DNA from: Mesorhizobium escarrei
GTDB lineage: Bacteria; Pseudomonadota; Alphaproteobacteria; Rhizobiales; Rhizobiaceae
Assembly: GCF_935825525.1 (NCBI RefSeq)
Contig: NZ_CAKXZT010000126.1
Span: 30,498-94,497 of the forward strand
Length of the DNA stretch: 64,000 nt
Direction of reading: 5' to 3'
Made by a program: the position numbers and the translations under genes. The notes under the pieces are model-generated. The model worked only from the letters and a program-made list of their open reading frames with translations, was not told the origin of the DNA and ran no database searches. Position 1 is the first letter of the stretch. Every line of letters starts with the position of its first letter. Below, piece after piece: positions 17,057 through 26,600 of the stretch.

Positions 17057-17437
17057 ATGGGCGTGCGTGAATTTTCGTGCGTGTTGTGCGCTGTGCTCTT
17101 CTCGGGCTGCGCAACCGACTACTTGAACCATTACGATACAGTGACACTCGCGGCTGGCGACGTCGGCCATATAAATCTGCTTCTCCTAACGGCCGATCCG
17201 TTCAATCCGAACAGTCAGAATACGCATATCGAGGGCGACGGCGTGGACGCTGCCGCAGTCGTCAATAGATATCGAGGGGTGTCGGCAGCGCCCTCGCAAT
17301 CGTCACGGGCGGGCGGCGGCGATTTGGATTGCGCAGGCGGCAGGGGAAATAATCCCGTCGTGGTTGGTCCGGTGAAGATCACCAACGGCGATCGCAACAA
17401 GCTGGACCGCGATCACGACGGCGTCGGGTGCGAGTAG
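17057..17437 (+). CDS. Lipoprotein with C-terminal Excalibur-like motif
   Basis: A 126-residue product. A short signal peptide ends in the lipobox LFSGC, so lipid attachment at that cysteine is expected. The C-terminus LDRDHDGVGCE is the Excalibur calcium-binding motif (DxDxDGxxCE), with a partner cysteine upstream (LDCAG). The same motif closes the next gene, a thermonuclease, 12 bases downstream, so the two are probably co-expressed and may meet at the cell surface. The ATG at 17057 has a GGGGA five bases upstream. Function unknown beyond probable surface location and calcium binding. Confidence 0.7.
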   Translation: MGVREFSCVLCAVLFSGCATDYLNHYDTVTLAAGDVGHINLLLLTADPFNPNSQNTHIEGDGVDAAAVVNRYRGVSAAPSQSSRAGGGDLDCAGGRGNNPVVVGPVKITNGDRNKLDRDHDGVGCE

Positions 17438-17449
17438 GGGCGACGGACG

Positions 17450-18280
17450 TTGGACAGCTCTCGCTACGACAATCGATCTGCCCAATGGCGCAAACGAAGT
17501 GGCGCCAAGCTGCGGCGTGTGCGCCAATTGGCCGGCATTCCAAAGCGACTGGTCATCGTAACCGTGGCTGCGATGGCGGCCTATGCAACGCAGTTCGTCA
17601 TGCAGCACTTTGACGGCATGCCTGAGCTCAATCTGGCGAACTGGACCAACACGAGCCCGGCGCCGATCGCCGGTGTTGCGTCGGTGATCGATGGCGACAC
17701 GATCGAAATTCACGGACAGCGGATCCGCTTTAACGGAATCGACGCGCCAGAAAGCCGGCAGTATTGCGACGACGCCAAGGGCTTCGAATATGCCTGCGGG
17801 CGCCAAGCCGCCGAAGCACTGGACAAGTTCCTGGCGGCCTCGAGGCCAGTGCATTGCAGCTTCGTCACCTGGGACCGTTACGGCCGTTTTGTCGGCGACT
17901 GCCGGCGCGCCGACGGCGCCGGTGTCGCCGCCTGGATGGTCGAGCACGGCCAGGCGCTCGACTGGTTTCGCTACAGCCACGGCGCGTATGCAGCGCAGCA
18001 GACCAAAGCCGAGAAGGCGAAGGTCGGCCTGTGGGTCGGAACGTTTCAGGAGCCATGGAATTGGCGCGCTGAGCATGCGGATGGTCAGCAGCCGGCCGTC
18101 AGTCAACCGCTCGGCATCATCAGCCGCCGGCAGGTGGCGCAAAGCTACTCATGCCAGCCGCGGCGGACTTGTTCGCAAATCGGCTCCTGCGACGAAGCCC
18201 AATGGCATCTCAGCAATTGCCCATGGGGCCGCAAGTTGGATCGTGATGGCGACGGCGTTGCATGCGAAACGCTCTGTTAA
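17450..18280 (+). CDS. Membrane-anchored thermonuclease (SNase) with Excalibur domain
   Basis: A 276-residue product. An N-terminal membrane segment (about 30-50, LVIVTVAAMAAYATQFVM) precedes a staphylococcal-nuclease domain: SVIDGDTIEIHGQRIRFNGI supplies the metal-binding acidic residues and first catalytic arginine, then DAPES, and later WDRYGRFVGDC. The C-terminus is an Excalibur motif (CSQIGSC ... LDRDGDGVACE). Calcium-dependent cleavage of DNA or RNA outside the cytoplasmic membrane is expected. The start is TTG with an AGGGG about nine bases upstream. It follows the Excalibur lipoprotein closely. The catalytic motifs look intact. Confidence 0.85.
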   Translation: MDSSRYDNRSAQWRKRSGAKLRRVRQLAGIPKRLVIVTVAAMAAYATQFVMQHFDGMPELNLANWTNTSPAPIAGVASVIDGDTIEIHGQRIRFNGIDAPESRQYCDDAKGFEYACGRQAAEALDKFLAASRPVHCSFVTWDRYGRFVGDCRRADGAGVAAWMVEHGQALDWFRYSHGAYAAQQTKAEKAKVGLWVGTFQEPWNWRAEHADGQQPAVSQPLGIISRRQVAQSYSCQPRRTCSQIGSCDEAQWHLSNCPWGRKLDRDGDGVACETLC

Positions 18281-18337
18281 GGAACGACAAACGGCAACTG
18301 AATCTTGGCGGATTGAATAATTTGGGTGGGAGGGTAA

Positions 18338-18826
18338 ATGGAAATCGGCCGGCGTGCCGCAGCTTCGGCCGCAGTAATTTTTGCGCTTGCAAACGCATCA
18401 TGCACAACGTCCCAAGAGGCGCTGAACAAGAACCCTCAGGCAGTGAGCACTTCCGCCCTTTGCAGATCACATGCATCGGCGAGTAGTCAAGGCTTCCGTG
18501 ACGATCTCTATACGGAGCTTGCTCGGCGGTCGGTGACGCCACAACAATGCGCCGACATGATCAGAAAGCAGAACCAGGCGATCGCCGCGGGCGTGGCGAT
18601 CGCCGTGGTAGGCGCTGCCATCGCGGTTTGCTCGAACAACAACTGCGGCGGCGGCGGATATGCAAAGCCGAACTATTACCAAGGTGCCGATTGGGATGAA
18701 TTCTACAACCAGTACGGCCAATTGGTTTGGGCGTGCCGTGACATCTCTAGCGGACAGTTCGTCAAGTACAGCAACTGCTACGGCAAGGCGCAAACGGATT
18801 GGCGTTGGCCTGCAAAGTACGCATGA
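18338..18826 (+). CDS. Putative lipoprotein of unknown function
   Basis: A 162-residue product. The start of the hydrophobic N-terminus (AAASAAVIFALANASC) looks like a lipoprotein signal with ASC as the modified cysteine. A second hydrophobic stretch (AAGVAIAVVGAAIAV) is followed by a glycine-rich patch and an aromatic C-terminal region with paired cysteines. The ATG has GGGAGGG just upstream. I do not recognise a named family. It sits in a same-strand run with the Excalibur lipoprotein, the nuclease and the BRCT gene. Confidence 0.6.
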   Translation: MEIGRRAAASAAVIFALANASCTTSQEALNKNPQAVSTSALCRSHASASSQGFRDDLYTELARRSVTPQQCADMIRKQNQAIAAGVAIAVVGAAIAVCSNNNCGGGGYAKPNYYQGADWDEFYNQYGQLVWACRDISSGQFVKYSNCYGKAQTDWRWPAKYA

Positions 18827-18857
18827 GTACTGGGTTTCTTGAAAGAGGGAGGTCTTA

Positions 18858-19463
18858 GTGGACGACAAATTTTACAATCGCGTTGGCGGTGATCGCATCT
18901 CATCGCGTCAAGTCGACGAACTCATAGGACTTGCGCGCGGCCTAGCCGCGGATGGAACCATCAACAAGGCCGAGGTCGAATTCCTTCAAAAATGGTTGGC
19001 GGCGAATGCGGAGATCAGCAACCAGCCACTCATCCGAACCTTGTATCGGCGCATCAACGATATTCTCGCAGACGGCGTGCTCGATACGGATGAACACGCC
19101 GAACTTCTGGACACGCTAAACAGCTTTTCGAATCGAGATTTCGAACTTGGGGAAGTGCTAAAGCCTACAACGCTGCCACTCTGCAGGCCGGCCCCAACTT
19201 TGACCTTCGCCGGCCGGCTGTACTGCTTCACAGGTACATTCAATTTCGGTCAGCGAAAACACTGCGAACAGGCCATTGCAGATCGTGGTGGCTTCGCGGG
19301 AGGTCTGAGCCAGAAGACAGAGATCTTGGTGATAGGGGCCTATGCCACCGAATCTTGGAAACACTCGTCATTTGGCGACAAGATCGTTAAGGCGACCGAG
19401 TGGCGCGACCAGGGATTGCCAATCTCGATTGTGGCCGAGAGCCATTGGGCTAGCTTTCTCTGA
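18858..19463 (+). CDS. TerB-like/BRCT domain protein
   Basis: A 201-residue product with two parts. Residues 14-80 are helical with two acidic loops, AADGTINKAEVEFLQ and LADGVLDTDEHAELLDTL, which look like TerB/tellurite-resistance metal-binding loops. Residues 105-201 are a BRCT domain similar to that of NAD-dependent DNA ligase: LYCFTGTF, ADRGGF, LVIGAYATESWKHSSFG and a final conserved Trp. BRCT domains bind phosphopeptides or DNA ends. The GTG start has GGGAGG seven bases upstream. Another TerB-type protein lies five kilobases away. Confidence 0.75.
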   Translation: MDDKFYNRVGGDRISSRQVDELIGLARGLAADGTINKAEVEFLQKWLAANAEISNQPLIRTLYRRINDILADGVLDTDEHAELLDTLNSFSNRDFELGEVLKPTTLPLCRPAPTLTFAGRLYCFTGTFNFGQRKHCEQAIADRGGFAGGLSQKTEILVIGAYATESWKHSSFGDKIVKATEWRDQGLPISIVAESHWASFL

Positions 19464-19466
19464 GAG

Positions 19467-19912
19467 CGGGAGTTCACACGGCACGAACCTTAGACGAGGG
19501 TTCTCCCGGCTATGGCGGGCCTTCCCCGAGCGGCGTGTCGCCACCATCATCTCCCAGTCGACCTCCTCCGCTCCCTCGGCTGAACGCTGCGTGTTCGCGT
19601 CTGCTCTGATGAGGCTGGCATCGACGGCGGGTCCTCGTTGCCGACGAGACCTTCGTCGATGCAGCGGCGCACCGTAGTCTCGAACAATTCGCGCAGCAGA
19701 CCGCTGTCCCGAACGCGGCCGTGCCGGTTCTTGGAGAAGGTGGAATGGTCCGGGACATCACCCTCCAGGCCAAGCCGGCAAAACCAGCGATAGGCAAGAT
19801 TGAGATGCACTTCTTCGCAGAGGCGGCGCTCGGGGCGGATACCCAAGCAGTAGCCGACGATCAGCATCGGGATCATCAGTTCCGGATCGAACCAGGTTGC
19901 CTGCTACCCATC
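19467..19912 (-). mobile_element. IS5/IS1182-type transposase remnant
   Basis: Reverse-strand reading gives the N-terminal DUF772 domain of an IS5/IS1182-like transposase: TWFDPELMIPMLIVGYCLGI, then RRLCEEVHLNLAYRWFCRLG and VPDHSTFSKNRHGR. After about 19640 the product shifts frame to VDASLIRADANTQ, then VDWEMM, and ends near 19467. The DDE catalytic core and terminal repeats are not visible. It is decayed and truncated, lying just upstream of the first protease cassette. Confidence 0.75.
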
Positions 19913-20199
19913 CGAAACAAGGGCGACTTGCAGTTACCCGTATTTTGTGAGGTGTATTCGCCGGCGTGTCGTAAACTGATGTTTACTTTATGCGAGCGCA
20001 TGAGTAATATTTCGATTGAAGTACATTGCCAAGTGTAGATTTCGGCTGAGTGGTTGCGGCCGTTATGGAGCTACGAAAGATATTACGTCCTGGCGTGTCC
20101 TCAGGTCGATGGTCGCATGCTCGACGCGTGATGCCCTATTGACTTGTCTGGAGTAGTCGAATCCCATTTGATGTTTGGATATTTTCTAGGGAGACGAGA
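19913..20199. other. AT-rich region upstream of protease cassette A
   Basis: About 290 bases, lower in GC than the surroundings (for example 19975-20035), between a transposase remnant and the cassette. It is the likely promoter region. No clear -35/-10 pair or repeat could be assigned with confidence. Confidence 0.4.
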
Positions 20200-22281
20200 G
20201 TGGCAAGCACGTCGGCCGGCAGCAACCTCATCCCTGAACCGCTCTCGCGCAAGCTGCGCGTCTTCGCCTTCGACCCCAGTGTGGCGGCGCAGTTCGATAT
20301 GGCCGGCATCAGCGAGATGACGATCGACGTGCCCTGGGAGCGCAATCTGCAGCCCGGACCGGTTGGCGATTACATCGAGGTCATCGATGCCGATCCGGCG
20401 AGCGGTGCCTTCTATCGTCCGGTGGACCTCAACGATCCGCGCGTGCTCGCGCAGCAGGGCTTGCCCCCGTCCGAGACCAACCCGCAATTCCATCAGCAGA
20501 TGGTCTACGCCGTCGCGATGGCCACCATCGTCCATTTCGAGCGGGCGCTGGGGCGTGTAGCCCTTTGGTCGTCGCACCACGACAAGGGCAGCCCTGAAGA
20601 AAGTTTCGTACGCCGGCTGCGCATCTATCCGCACGCCTTGCGCGACCGAAATGCCTTCTACAGCCCGGAAAAGAAGGCACTGCTGTTCGGCTATTTTCCG
20701 GTCGGTATCAAGGACGCGAACAACACCCCAGGCACGCTGGTTTTCACCTGCCTGTCGCACGACATCATCGCCCACGAGACCACGCATGCGCTGCTCGACG
20801 GCGTGCATCCACGCTTCAACGAGCCGATCAATCAGGACGTCCTGGCCTTCCACGAGGCCTTTGCCGACATCGTTGCGCTTTTCCAGCACTTTTCCTATCC
20901 CGGAGTGCTGCGCGACCAGATTTCGCGCACCCGAGGCAACCTCGCCAACGAGAACCTGCTCGGCCAGTTGGCGCAGCAGTTCGGCCGCGCCAGCGGGCGC
21001 GGCAATGCGCTGCGCGACGCGCTCGGGGACATCGACCCCAAGACCGGCAAATGGAAGCCCAAGGAGCCCGACGTTCGCATCCTCGAGCGCACCGCCGAGC
21101 CGCACGCACGCGGCGCCATTCTTGTCGCAGCGGTGTTCGGCGCCTTCCTCAAGGTCTATCGCAGCCGCACGCTGGACCTTTACCGCATCGCCACCGAGGG
21201 TACCGGCGTGCTTCGGGAGGGCGATATCCACCCGGACCTGACCCGGCGGCTGGCCGATGAGGCCGCGCGCACGGCGAGCTACGTGCTTCAGATGTGCATC
21301 CGCGGCATCGATTATTGTCCGCCGGTGGGGGTAACGTTCAGCGATTATCTGCGTGGCGTGATCACCGCCGACTACGACCTCAATCCCGACGATTCCTCCG
21401 GTTACCGCCTGGCCTTCGTGGAAAGCTTCCGGCAGTGGGGCATTCACGCCCATGGTGCGCGCAGCACATCGGTCGATACGCTGTTCTGGCCGACGGGCGA
21501 GACGGCCTTCGCCGAAATGCCAGAGCGTGACAGTGCGCCGGTCGCAGTGCCCGGTCAGGCTGCGCCGATTGATGACCTCACCGTCGAGGACTACCAGCGT
21601 GCGGAGACGCAGGCGATTCTATCGCTGCTCAACGACCAGGAATCGACGGCCGGGCCGGACCAGATGAGCCCTAAACGGCAGTCCGCGCGCACAGCCCGCA
21701 AGCTCGGTCAGGCAAGCGTCGAACTCGACCGCTACGAGGCCTGGGCGGAGATCGACACCAATGCTGCCATTGTCTGGAACTGGCTGATCGAAGGCGACGG
21801 GCGGCAGTTCGCCCGCAGCTTCGGCCTTGTGCTGGAGGAAGATGATCCCCCGCCCACCGTCTTTCGCTCGGCAACCAACCCCAACCGCGTCGCGGTGGAG
21901 GTGCATTCCGTGCGCTTGGCGCTGCGGCGCGGCTTTCGCGACGTGATGGACACCAATCTGCTGATCGAGGTGACGCAGCGCCGTCGTGGCTATTTCGACG
22001 CGGCTGAGCAGAAGCGCATGGACCGGTGCGGCAACACCGAATTCGCCAGGGCTGGCGACTTCAGTTACCGTGCCGGCTGCACGCTTATCATCAACCCATC
22101 CGACCTTTCGGTACGCCGGGTCATAAAGACAGCGGGCACAATCGCCGACAACAAGGAACTCGATCGCATTCGGAGCTATCTGGGCGGCGGTCTGGAGCCA
22201 GCGAACGCCTTCGACAGCGCTCGCCAGTTGCTCAAGGCGCGCGAGCCCTTTGCCCTTTTGCATCGCGACGGGGAGGGCTGA
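20200..22281 (+). CDS. Thermolysin-like (gluzincin) metalloprotease, cassette A
   Basis: A 693-residue product with no signal peptide, so probably cytoplasmic. The active-site motif is HETTH at 192-196, followed 23 residues after the second histidine by the third zinc ligand E219 in FHEAFADI, the gluzincin pattern (thermolysin has 20 and NEAISDI). The C-terminal third (about 560-690) is a separate domain shared with the paralogue at 37812: VEVHSVRLALRRG, LIEVTQRRRGYFD, YRAGCTLIIN. GTG at 20200 is used, with GGGAG upstream. The MBL gene begins four bases after the stop. The substrate is unknown; I know no characterised member with this architecture. Confidence 0.7.
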   Translation: MASTSAGSNLIPEPLSRKLRVFAFDPSVAAQFDMAGISEMTIDVPWERNLQPGPVGDYIEVIDADPASGAFYRPVDLNDPRVLAQQGLPPSETNPQFHQQMVYAVAMATIVHFERALGRVALWSSHHDKGSPEESFVRRLRIYPHALRDRNAFYSPEKKALLFGYFPVGIKDANNTPGTLVFTCLSHDIIAHETTHALLDGVHPRFNEPINQDVLAFHEAFADIVALFQHFSYPGVLRDQISRTRGNLANENLLGQLAQQFGRASGRGNALRDALGDIDPKTGKWKPKEPDVRILERTAEPHARGAILVAAVFGAFLKVYRSRTLDLYRIATEGTGVLREGDIHPDLTRRLADEAARTASYVLQMCIRGIDYCPPVGVTFSDYLRGVITADYDLNPDDSSGYRLAFVESFRQWGIHAHGARSTSVDTLFWPTGETAFAEMPERDSAPVAVPGQAAPIDDLTVEDYQRAETQAILSLLNDQESTAGPDQMSPKRQSARTARKLGQASVELDRYEAWAEIDTNAAIVWNWLIEGDGRQFARSFGLVLEEDDPPPTVFRSATNPNRVAVEVHSVRLALRRGFRDVMDTNLLIEVTQRRRGYFDAAEQKRMDRCGNTEFARAGDFSYRAGCTLIINPSDLSVRRVIKTAGTIADNKELDRIRSYLGGGLEPANAFDSARQLLKAREPFALLHRDGEG

Positions 22282-22284
22282 CAC

Positions 22285-23919
22285 GTGGCCAAGACGACAG
22301 CCAAGAAGAAGGCTGCGGCCGTTGGAGAGGTTGCGGCGCGGCTCTTGCCCAAGCCGGGCGAGGTCATCGTGCGCATGTACCGCATCGGCCATGGCGACTG
22401 CTTCCTGCTCGCTTTCGAGGGCGATGCTCCCGATAAGCCGGTCTATGTGCTGATCGACTGCGGCTACAAGCCCGGTTCGTCGAAGCTGGTGCATTTCAAG
22501 GAAGAACAGGCTCGCAATGTCGTCATCGGCCCCAACAAGATCAAGGACATCACCCAGAACATCCGCGACGCCACCGGTGGCCATATCGATGTCGCGGTGA
22601 TCACCCACGAGCACCAGGACCACGTCAACGGCATCACCGCCAAGAATTTCGCTGGGATTTCCATCAGCGAAACCTGGTTCGCATGGACAGAGAATCCAGA
22701 GGACGAGCTCGCCAATGCTTTGCGCGTAAAGTTCAAGGATCAACTGATCGGGCTTATGGGCGCCCGCAACCGCCTTGCGGCGGTTGATCCCGACGCCACC
22801 GAGAAGATCGACCGGCTGATCGAATTCGAACTTGGGGGCGAGGACGAGCAGTTCAACGCTGTTAACGCAGTGCACGCGCTCGGAGCAGCCGCGGCCGGTC
22901 TGGAAAACTCTGCTAACAAGCAGTCGATGAAGCTGTTCAAGGATCTCGCCCGCAAGGAGGGCGGGATAAAGTATCTCAGGCCGCATGAGAAGGTCATCGC
23001 CGTCCCTCGCGCCAAGGCGCTGCGAGCCTTCGCGCTCGGCCCGCCCCGGGACGAGGCTTTGCTCGAAAGCCTCGACCCGAAAGGCCGGGAAGAATTTCAC
23101 GGCGTGGGCCTGGCCTCGTCTGGCAACTATTTGGCGGCGGCGGTGGCCGGCGGCGCAGCGGGCGGCGACTCGCCCTTCGCCAAGCGCTACCGGCTCGACA
23201 CCGATAAGGCATTCGCCGACCCGCAGCATGGCGCGTTCTTCATCACCAACTACGGCCAGGACGCTCCCGTTGGCGCTGGTGTCCAGCCGTCACCCTCGTC
23301 TTCTGCGCCTGAGTGGCGGCGCATTGACAAGGAGTGGCTGTATTCGGCCGAGCAGCTGGCGCTCGACATGAACAACGCCACCAATAATGCCAGCCTGGTG
23401 CTGGCCTTTGAGCTCGGCAAGGGCGGCAAGGTTCTACTGTTCGCCGCCGACGCGCAGCGCGGCAACTGGCTGTCATGGGGGCGGAAGAACTGGCGCGACG
23501 GCAATGACGTCATAACCACGAAGGACCTGCTGTCGCGGGCCGTACTCTACAAGGTCGGGCACCATTGCAGCCACAACGCCACGCTGAATGGCAAGATCAG
23601 CGACGAATGGGCCAATCTGTCTTGGATGGCGACCGGCGACGCCGCCGGTGAGTTTACCGCCATGATCACCGCGGTGCGCGCTTGGGCGGAAACCCAGAAG
23701 GGCTGGGATCATCCGCTGAAGGCGATCAAGGATGAACTTTTAATGAAGGCCTCCGGCCGCGTGTTTCAAACCGACACCGCCTTTGCCGCAATGAAGCCGG
23801 ATGACGCGGTCGAGGCCGACTGGACCACCTTCGAGCAGCGCCTAACCGAGACTAAACTGTATTTCGACTACCGCATCAGGTGTGAGGGCTGCGAATGGCA
23901 GCCGGCGCGGCGACCCTGA
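22285..23919 (+). CDS. ComEC/Rec2-like metallo-beta-lactamase-fold hydrolase, cassette A
   Basis: A 544-residue MBL-fold protein. The N-terminal strand MYRIGHGDCFLLAF and the metal motif ITHEHQDHVNG (HxHxDH) are typical of the soluble ComEC/Rec2-like group. Later ligands are plausible in LLFAADAQRGNW and VGHHCSHNATLNG. It carries a large insertion between the first and later metal motifs and has no signal peptide. The start is GTG, four bases after the protease stop, so the two are co-translated. The paralogue at 39726 has the same partner. Members hydrolyse phosphodiesters, nucleotides or nucleic acids; the substrate here is unknown. Confidence 0.75.
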   Translation: MAKTTAKKKAAAVGEVAARLLPKPGEVIVRMYRIGHGDCFLLAFEGDAPDKPVYVLIDCGYKPGSSKLVHFKEEQARNVVIGPNKIKDITQNIRDATGGHIDVAVITHEHQDHVNGITAKNFAGISISETWFAWTENPEDELANALRVKFKDQLIGLMGARNRLAAVDPDATEKIDRLIEFELGGEDEQFNAVNAVHALGAAAAGLENSANKQSMKLFKDLARKEGGIKYLRPHEKVIAVPRAKALRAFALGPPRDEALLESLDPKGREEFHGVGLASSGNYLAAAVAGGAAGGDSPFAKRYRLDTDKAFADPQHGAFFITNYGQDAPVGAGVQPSPSSSAPEWRRIDKEWLYSAEQLALDMNNATNNASLVLAFELGKGGKVLLFAADAQRGNWLSWGRKNWRDGNDVITTKDLLSRAVLYKVGHHCSHNATLNGKISDEWANLSWMATGDAAGEFTAMITAVRAWAETQKGWDHPLKAIKDELLMKASGRVFQTDTAFAAMKPDDAVEADWTTFEQRLTETKLYFDYRIRCEGCEWQPARRP

Positions 23920-23972
23920 ACGCCAATGCGACGGCTGTTGAAGCCTGACCAACATACGATGAGCTTGAACGA

Positions 23973-25082
23973 ATGGCGAAGAAGGTGAAACCGGAAAACT
24001 GGGACAGTCCCGCGCTAGCGCTTTCGGGCGGCGGCTTCCGGGCGACGCTCTACCATTGCGGGGCGCTGATGCGGCTGAACGAGCTTGGCTATCTCACCAA
24101 AATCACCCGCTTCTCCAGCGTCTCCGGCGGCTCCATCACCAGCGGCATGCTCGCCGCCGCCTGGCCCCGGCTGAAAGTTGAAAACGGCATGGTAACCAAT
24201 CTCGATGCCGAGGTGATCGCGCCACTACGCGCCTTTTGCCGCCGCTCCATCGACACGATGGCCGTTGGCTGGGGCGCCGTGCTGCCGGGCAAGTCGATCG
24301 GTGACGTGCTCGCCGATGCCTATGACGACATGTTCAAGAAAATCACGCTGCAAGATTTGCCGGACAGCCCGCAATTCGTGTTCGACGCGACCAACCTGCA
24401 GACAGGCCGGCTGGTGCGGCTGATGAAGAAGCGGCTTGCCGACTTCACCATTGGTGAAATCCGCAATCCCCAGGTCCGGGTAGCCGTCGCCGTCGCGGCG
24501 TCCAGCGCCTTTCCGCCGGTGCTGTCGCCAGTCGACATCAAGGTCGATCCGAAGAGCTGGGTGGAGCTGGATGGCGCGATCCACCATGGCGATCCCGCCT
24601 ATACTCGCACCCTGTCGCTGACCGGCGGCGGCGCCTACGACAATCTCGGGCTGGAGTCGATCGACGACTTCAGCACGGTGATCGTCAGCGACGCCGGCGC
24701 GCCCTTCGGGACTGAGGAGACGGCCTCGACGCTTTGGCCACAGCAGGCCATGCGCGCGCTGGACATCGCCACCGACCAGGCTCGAGCGCTGCGCAAGCGC
24801 CTGCTGTTCGCGCAATGCGCGGCGGAAGACCGCCTCGCCGTCTACAGCGGCATCGACAGCAACCCGGCCGAATATCCGGCCGCGCAGACGCTGAACCCGG
24901 ATTTAGCGTTCACGACCAAGCTGGCGCGCATGCGCACCCGGCTCGACCCTTTCTCGGACCAGGAGCAGGGTCGCCTGATCAACTGGGGCTGGCTGATGAT
25001 GGACGTTGCGATGCGCAGCTACGTGACCAAACAAGCACCGCCGCCGTCCAGCCTGCCGCTGCCGAAATACCCGCTTCGATGA
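23973..25082 (+). CDS. Patatin-like phospholipase, cassette A
   Basis: A 369-residue patatin/cPLA2-like lipase. The oxyanion loop is LALSGGGFRATLYHCG (about 16-31), the nucleophile elbow is SSVSGGSITSG (about 50-60), and the catalytic aspartate lies in LTGGGAYDNLGLESID (about 218). No signal peptide, so a cytoplasmic enzyme acting on the inner membrane is expected. It follows the MBL gene by 53 bases and has no counterpart in cassette B. In several bacterial conflict systems patatins are membrane-damaging effectors, which makes an effector role here reasonable but unproven. Confidence 0.8.
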   Translation: MAKKVKPENWDSPALALSGGGFRATLYHCGALMRLNELGYLTKITRFSSVSGGSITSGMLAAAWPRLKVENGMVTNLDAEVIAPLRAFCRRSIDTMAVGWGAVLPGKSIGDVLADAYDDMFKKITLQDLPDSPQFVFDATNLQTGRLVRLMKKRLADFTIGEIRNPQVRVAVAVAASSAFPPVLSPVDIKVDPKSWVELDGAIHHGDPAYTRTLSLTGGGAYDNLGLESIDDFSTVIVSDAGAPFGTEETASTLWPQQAMRALDIATDQARALRKRLLFAQCAAEDRLAVYSGIDSNPAEYPAAQTLNPDLAFTTKLARMRTRLDPFSDQEQGRLINWGWLMMDVAMRSYVTKQAPPPSSLPLPKYPLR

Positions 25083-26197
25083 TCGGCTGTTGAATCTCAA
25101 GACCCGCGGTATCCACCCGGCGTTAGTCCGCAAGATTCTGCGATCAATCCACGAGAACGCCCGACCTGGCTGCCGCCGGTGCGTCCGTTATCTCACGCCG
25201 CAAGCAGCGTGCCATGACTATCTACTAAGGCAACATTGGACCGACGCGTTACATTCGCGCGCCGAAAACCGGTCCCTTCCCGCACGATTCCCGGAATAGT
25301 CACGATCACGGCAACACTCTGCCACCCGACCGGCGTCGACCCCCATCAGCCTCGCAACTACACTCGTGCCGGTCTCGAACCAACGTTTCGGCCACATGAG
25401 GGAAAGCGCAAGGACCCGAAGCAGGTTCATGCCGACAGGAAAAGCTTCTCGGCAAGACGCAAAGGGTCTTATGAAGGATGAACTGAGGCGCGATGCGTGG
25501 AAATGGGAGAATTGTCTCCACACGTCCGTTTCATTCCTGGGCAAAACGCTACACAACCCCGTGCTCGACACTCACTACAATGCGCGAATGGGTGGCCGCA
25601 ACTTCACCCCGCAGGTCTAGCTCCCCTACGCTCTGGTCGTTAGTGTCCAAGCCAGGCAGCTCACCAACCTCTATGATCGCGTTGTGACAAAAGACGCTCA
25701 GCAGCTTGAGGCGTTCCAGCCGATGATCGAAATCCCAGTGGCCGTCTGAAATCAGCGTACCCAACCATCGGCTGACTTCAGTCCAACAATTGGCGTCTAA
25801 CAGGATATCCAAAGTGGCGAGCTGTCAGGTAAATCGATGAGCGGCAGCCCTGCGAGTAACGTGTTCTCTGGGGTCGGGCGGCTTTCCTGCCGTTCCGGCT
25901 ATCGCCGTGGGTCGTCTCAATGGCCGTTTCTAAGCGTAACCGCAACCTCCAGCTGGTCGTCGGTTCCGCCTTCAGGCGATGGCGAAGCCACCCCAACGGC
26001 CAAGATCAGGCGCAGCAGCCATCCGTTCCCACGACTCTTTTTTGATCAGACGCGGTCCTGGGCGGATGCTTCGCATCCGAACAACCCCTCGCCTGAACTC
26101 GCGCTGAGTCACCTTCTGACCCGGCCCCCCCAAAGATACTCAGGCGGGAGTGTCTACACTACTCAAGACCGAGAGCTTGGCGCGATTGTGGTTCGTG

Positions 26198-26282
26198 GTT
26201 GTAGCGGGGTAACAAACTGTGTAACAAAAAGCGCGAAAAGACCAATTTTTTCATGGTCATAGGCGTTAGATCGAAAGACGCT
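26198..26282. repeat. Imperfect 80-bp repeat, copy 1
   Basis: Contains GTTGTAGC, GTAACAAAC, TAGGCGT and ATCGAAAGACGCT in the same order and spacing as 58469-58546. A CCGAGAGCTT block also precedes both copies. Probably the remnant of one mobile element. Found by eye. Confidence 0.45.
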
Positions 26283-26444
26283 GGGTCCGCCAAACCATGT
26301 GTGGGCCTGTTGCACAGGCTAGGAACCAGACGACCAAGAGGTTCAAGCATCTAGTGGCTAACAACGCCCCATTTTTTCAGCGTGGCATGATTCTCCAAGG
26401 CCTACCAGCCCCCCTGACGTCCGGTCCACCGCTCCCGAGCTCGC

Positions 26445-26600
26445 GTGCTTTGGCGTGAAATGCGCGGGAAAGGCTTTCGGGACCAGATCGGTGTCATCCC
26501 TGAATGGGCGCGGCGGCGACGTCTGGCCGAAAAGGCCGATCAAAGCGTACTTCCCCGCACGCCGTCGGCACGAAGCATTGCCAGGCTCATCAGAGCCAAT
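26445..26600 (+). mobile_element. Possible ISL3-type transposase fragment
   Basis: A short forward frame reads EMRGKGFRDQIGVIPEWARR and then LPRTPSARSIARL, which resembles the middle of ISL3-family transposases found in rhizobia. It is preceded and followed by non-matching sequence. No ends or catalytic residues are visible, so the call is tentative. Confidence 0.35.

Noticed and set aside
20101..21453. 450-codon reverse-strand ORF opposite the cassette A protease
   Set aside because: The forward frame holds HExxH and the family C-terminal domain; the reverse ORF is a product of high GC codon bias.
21619..23229. 536-codon reverse-strand ORF opposite the MBL gene
   Set aside because: Shadow of the forward protease and MBL genes.
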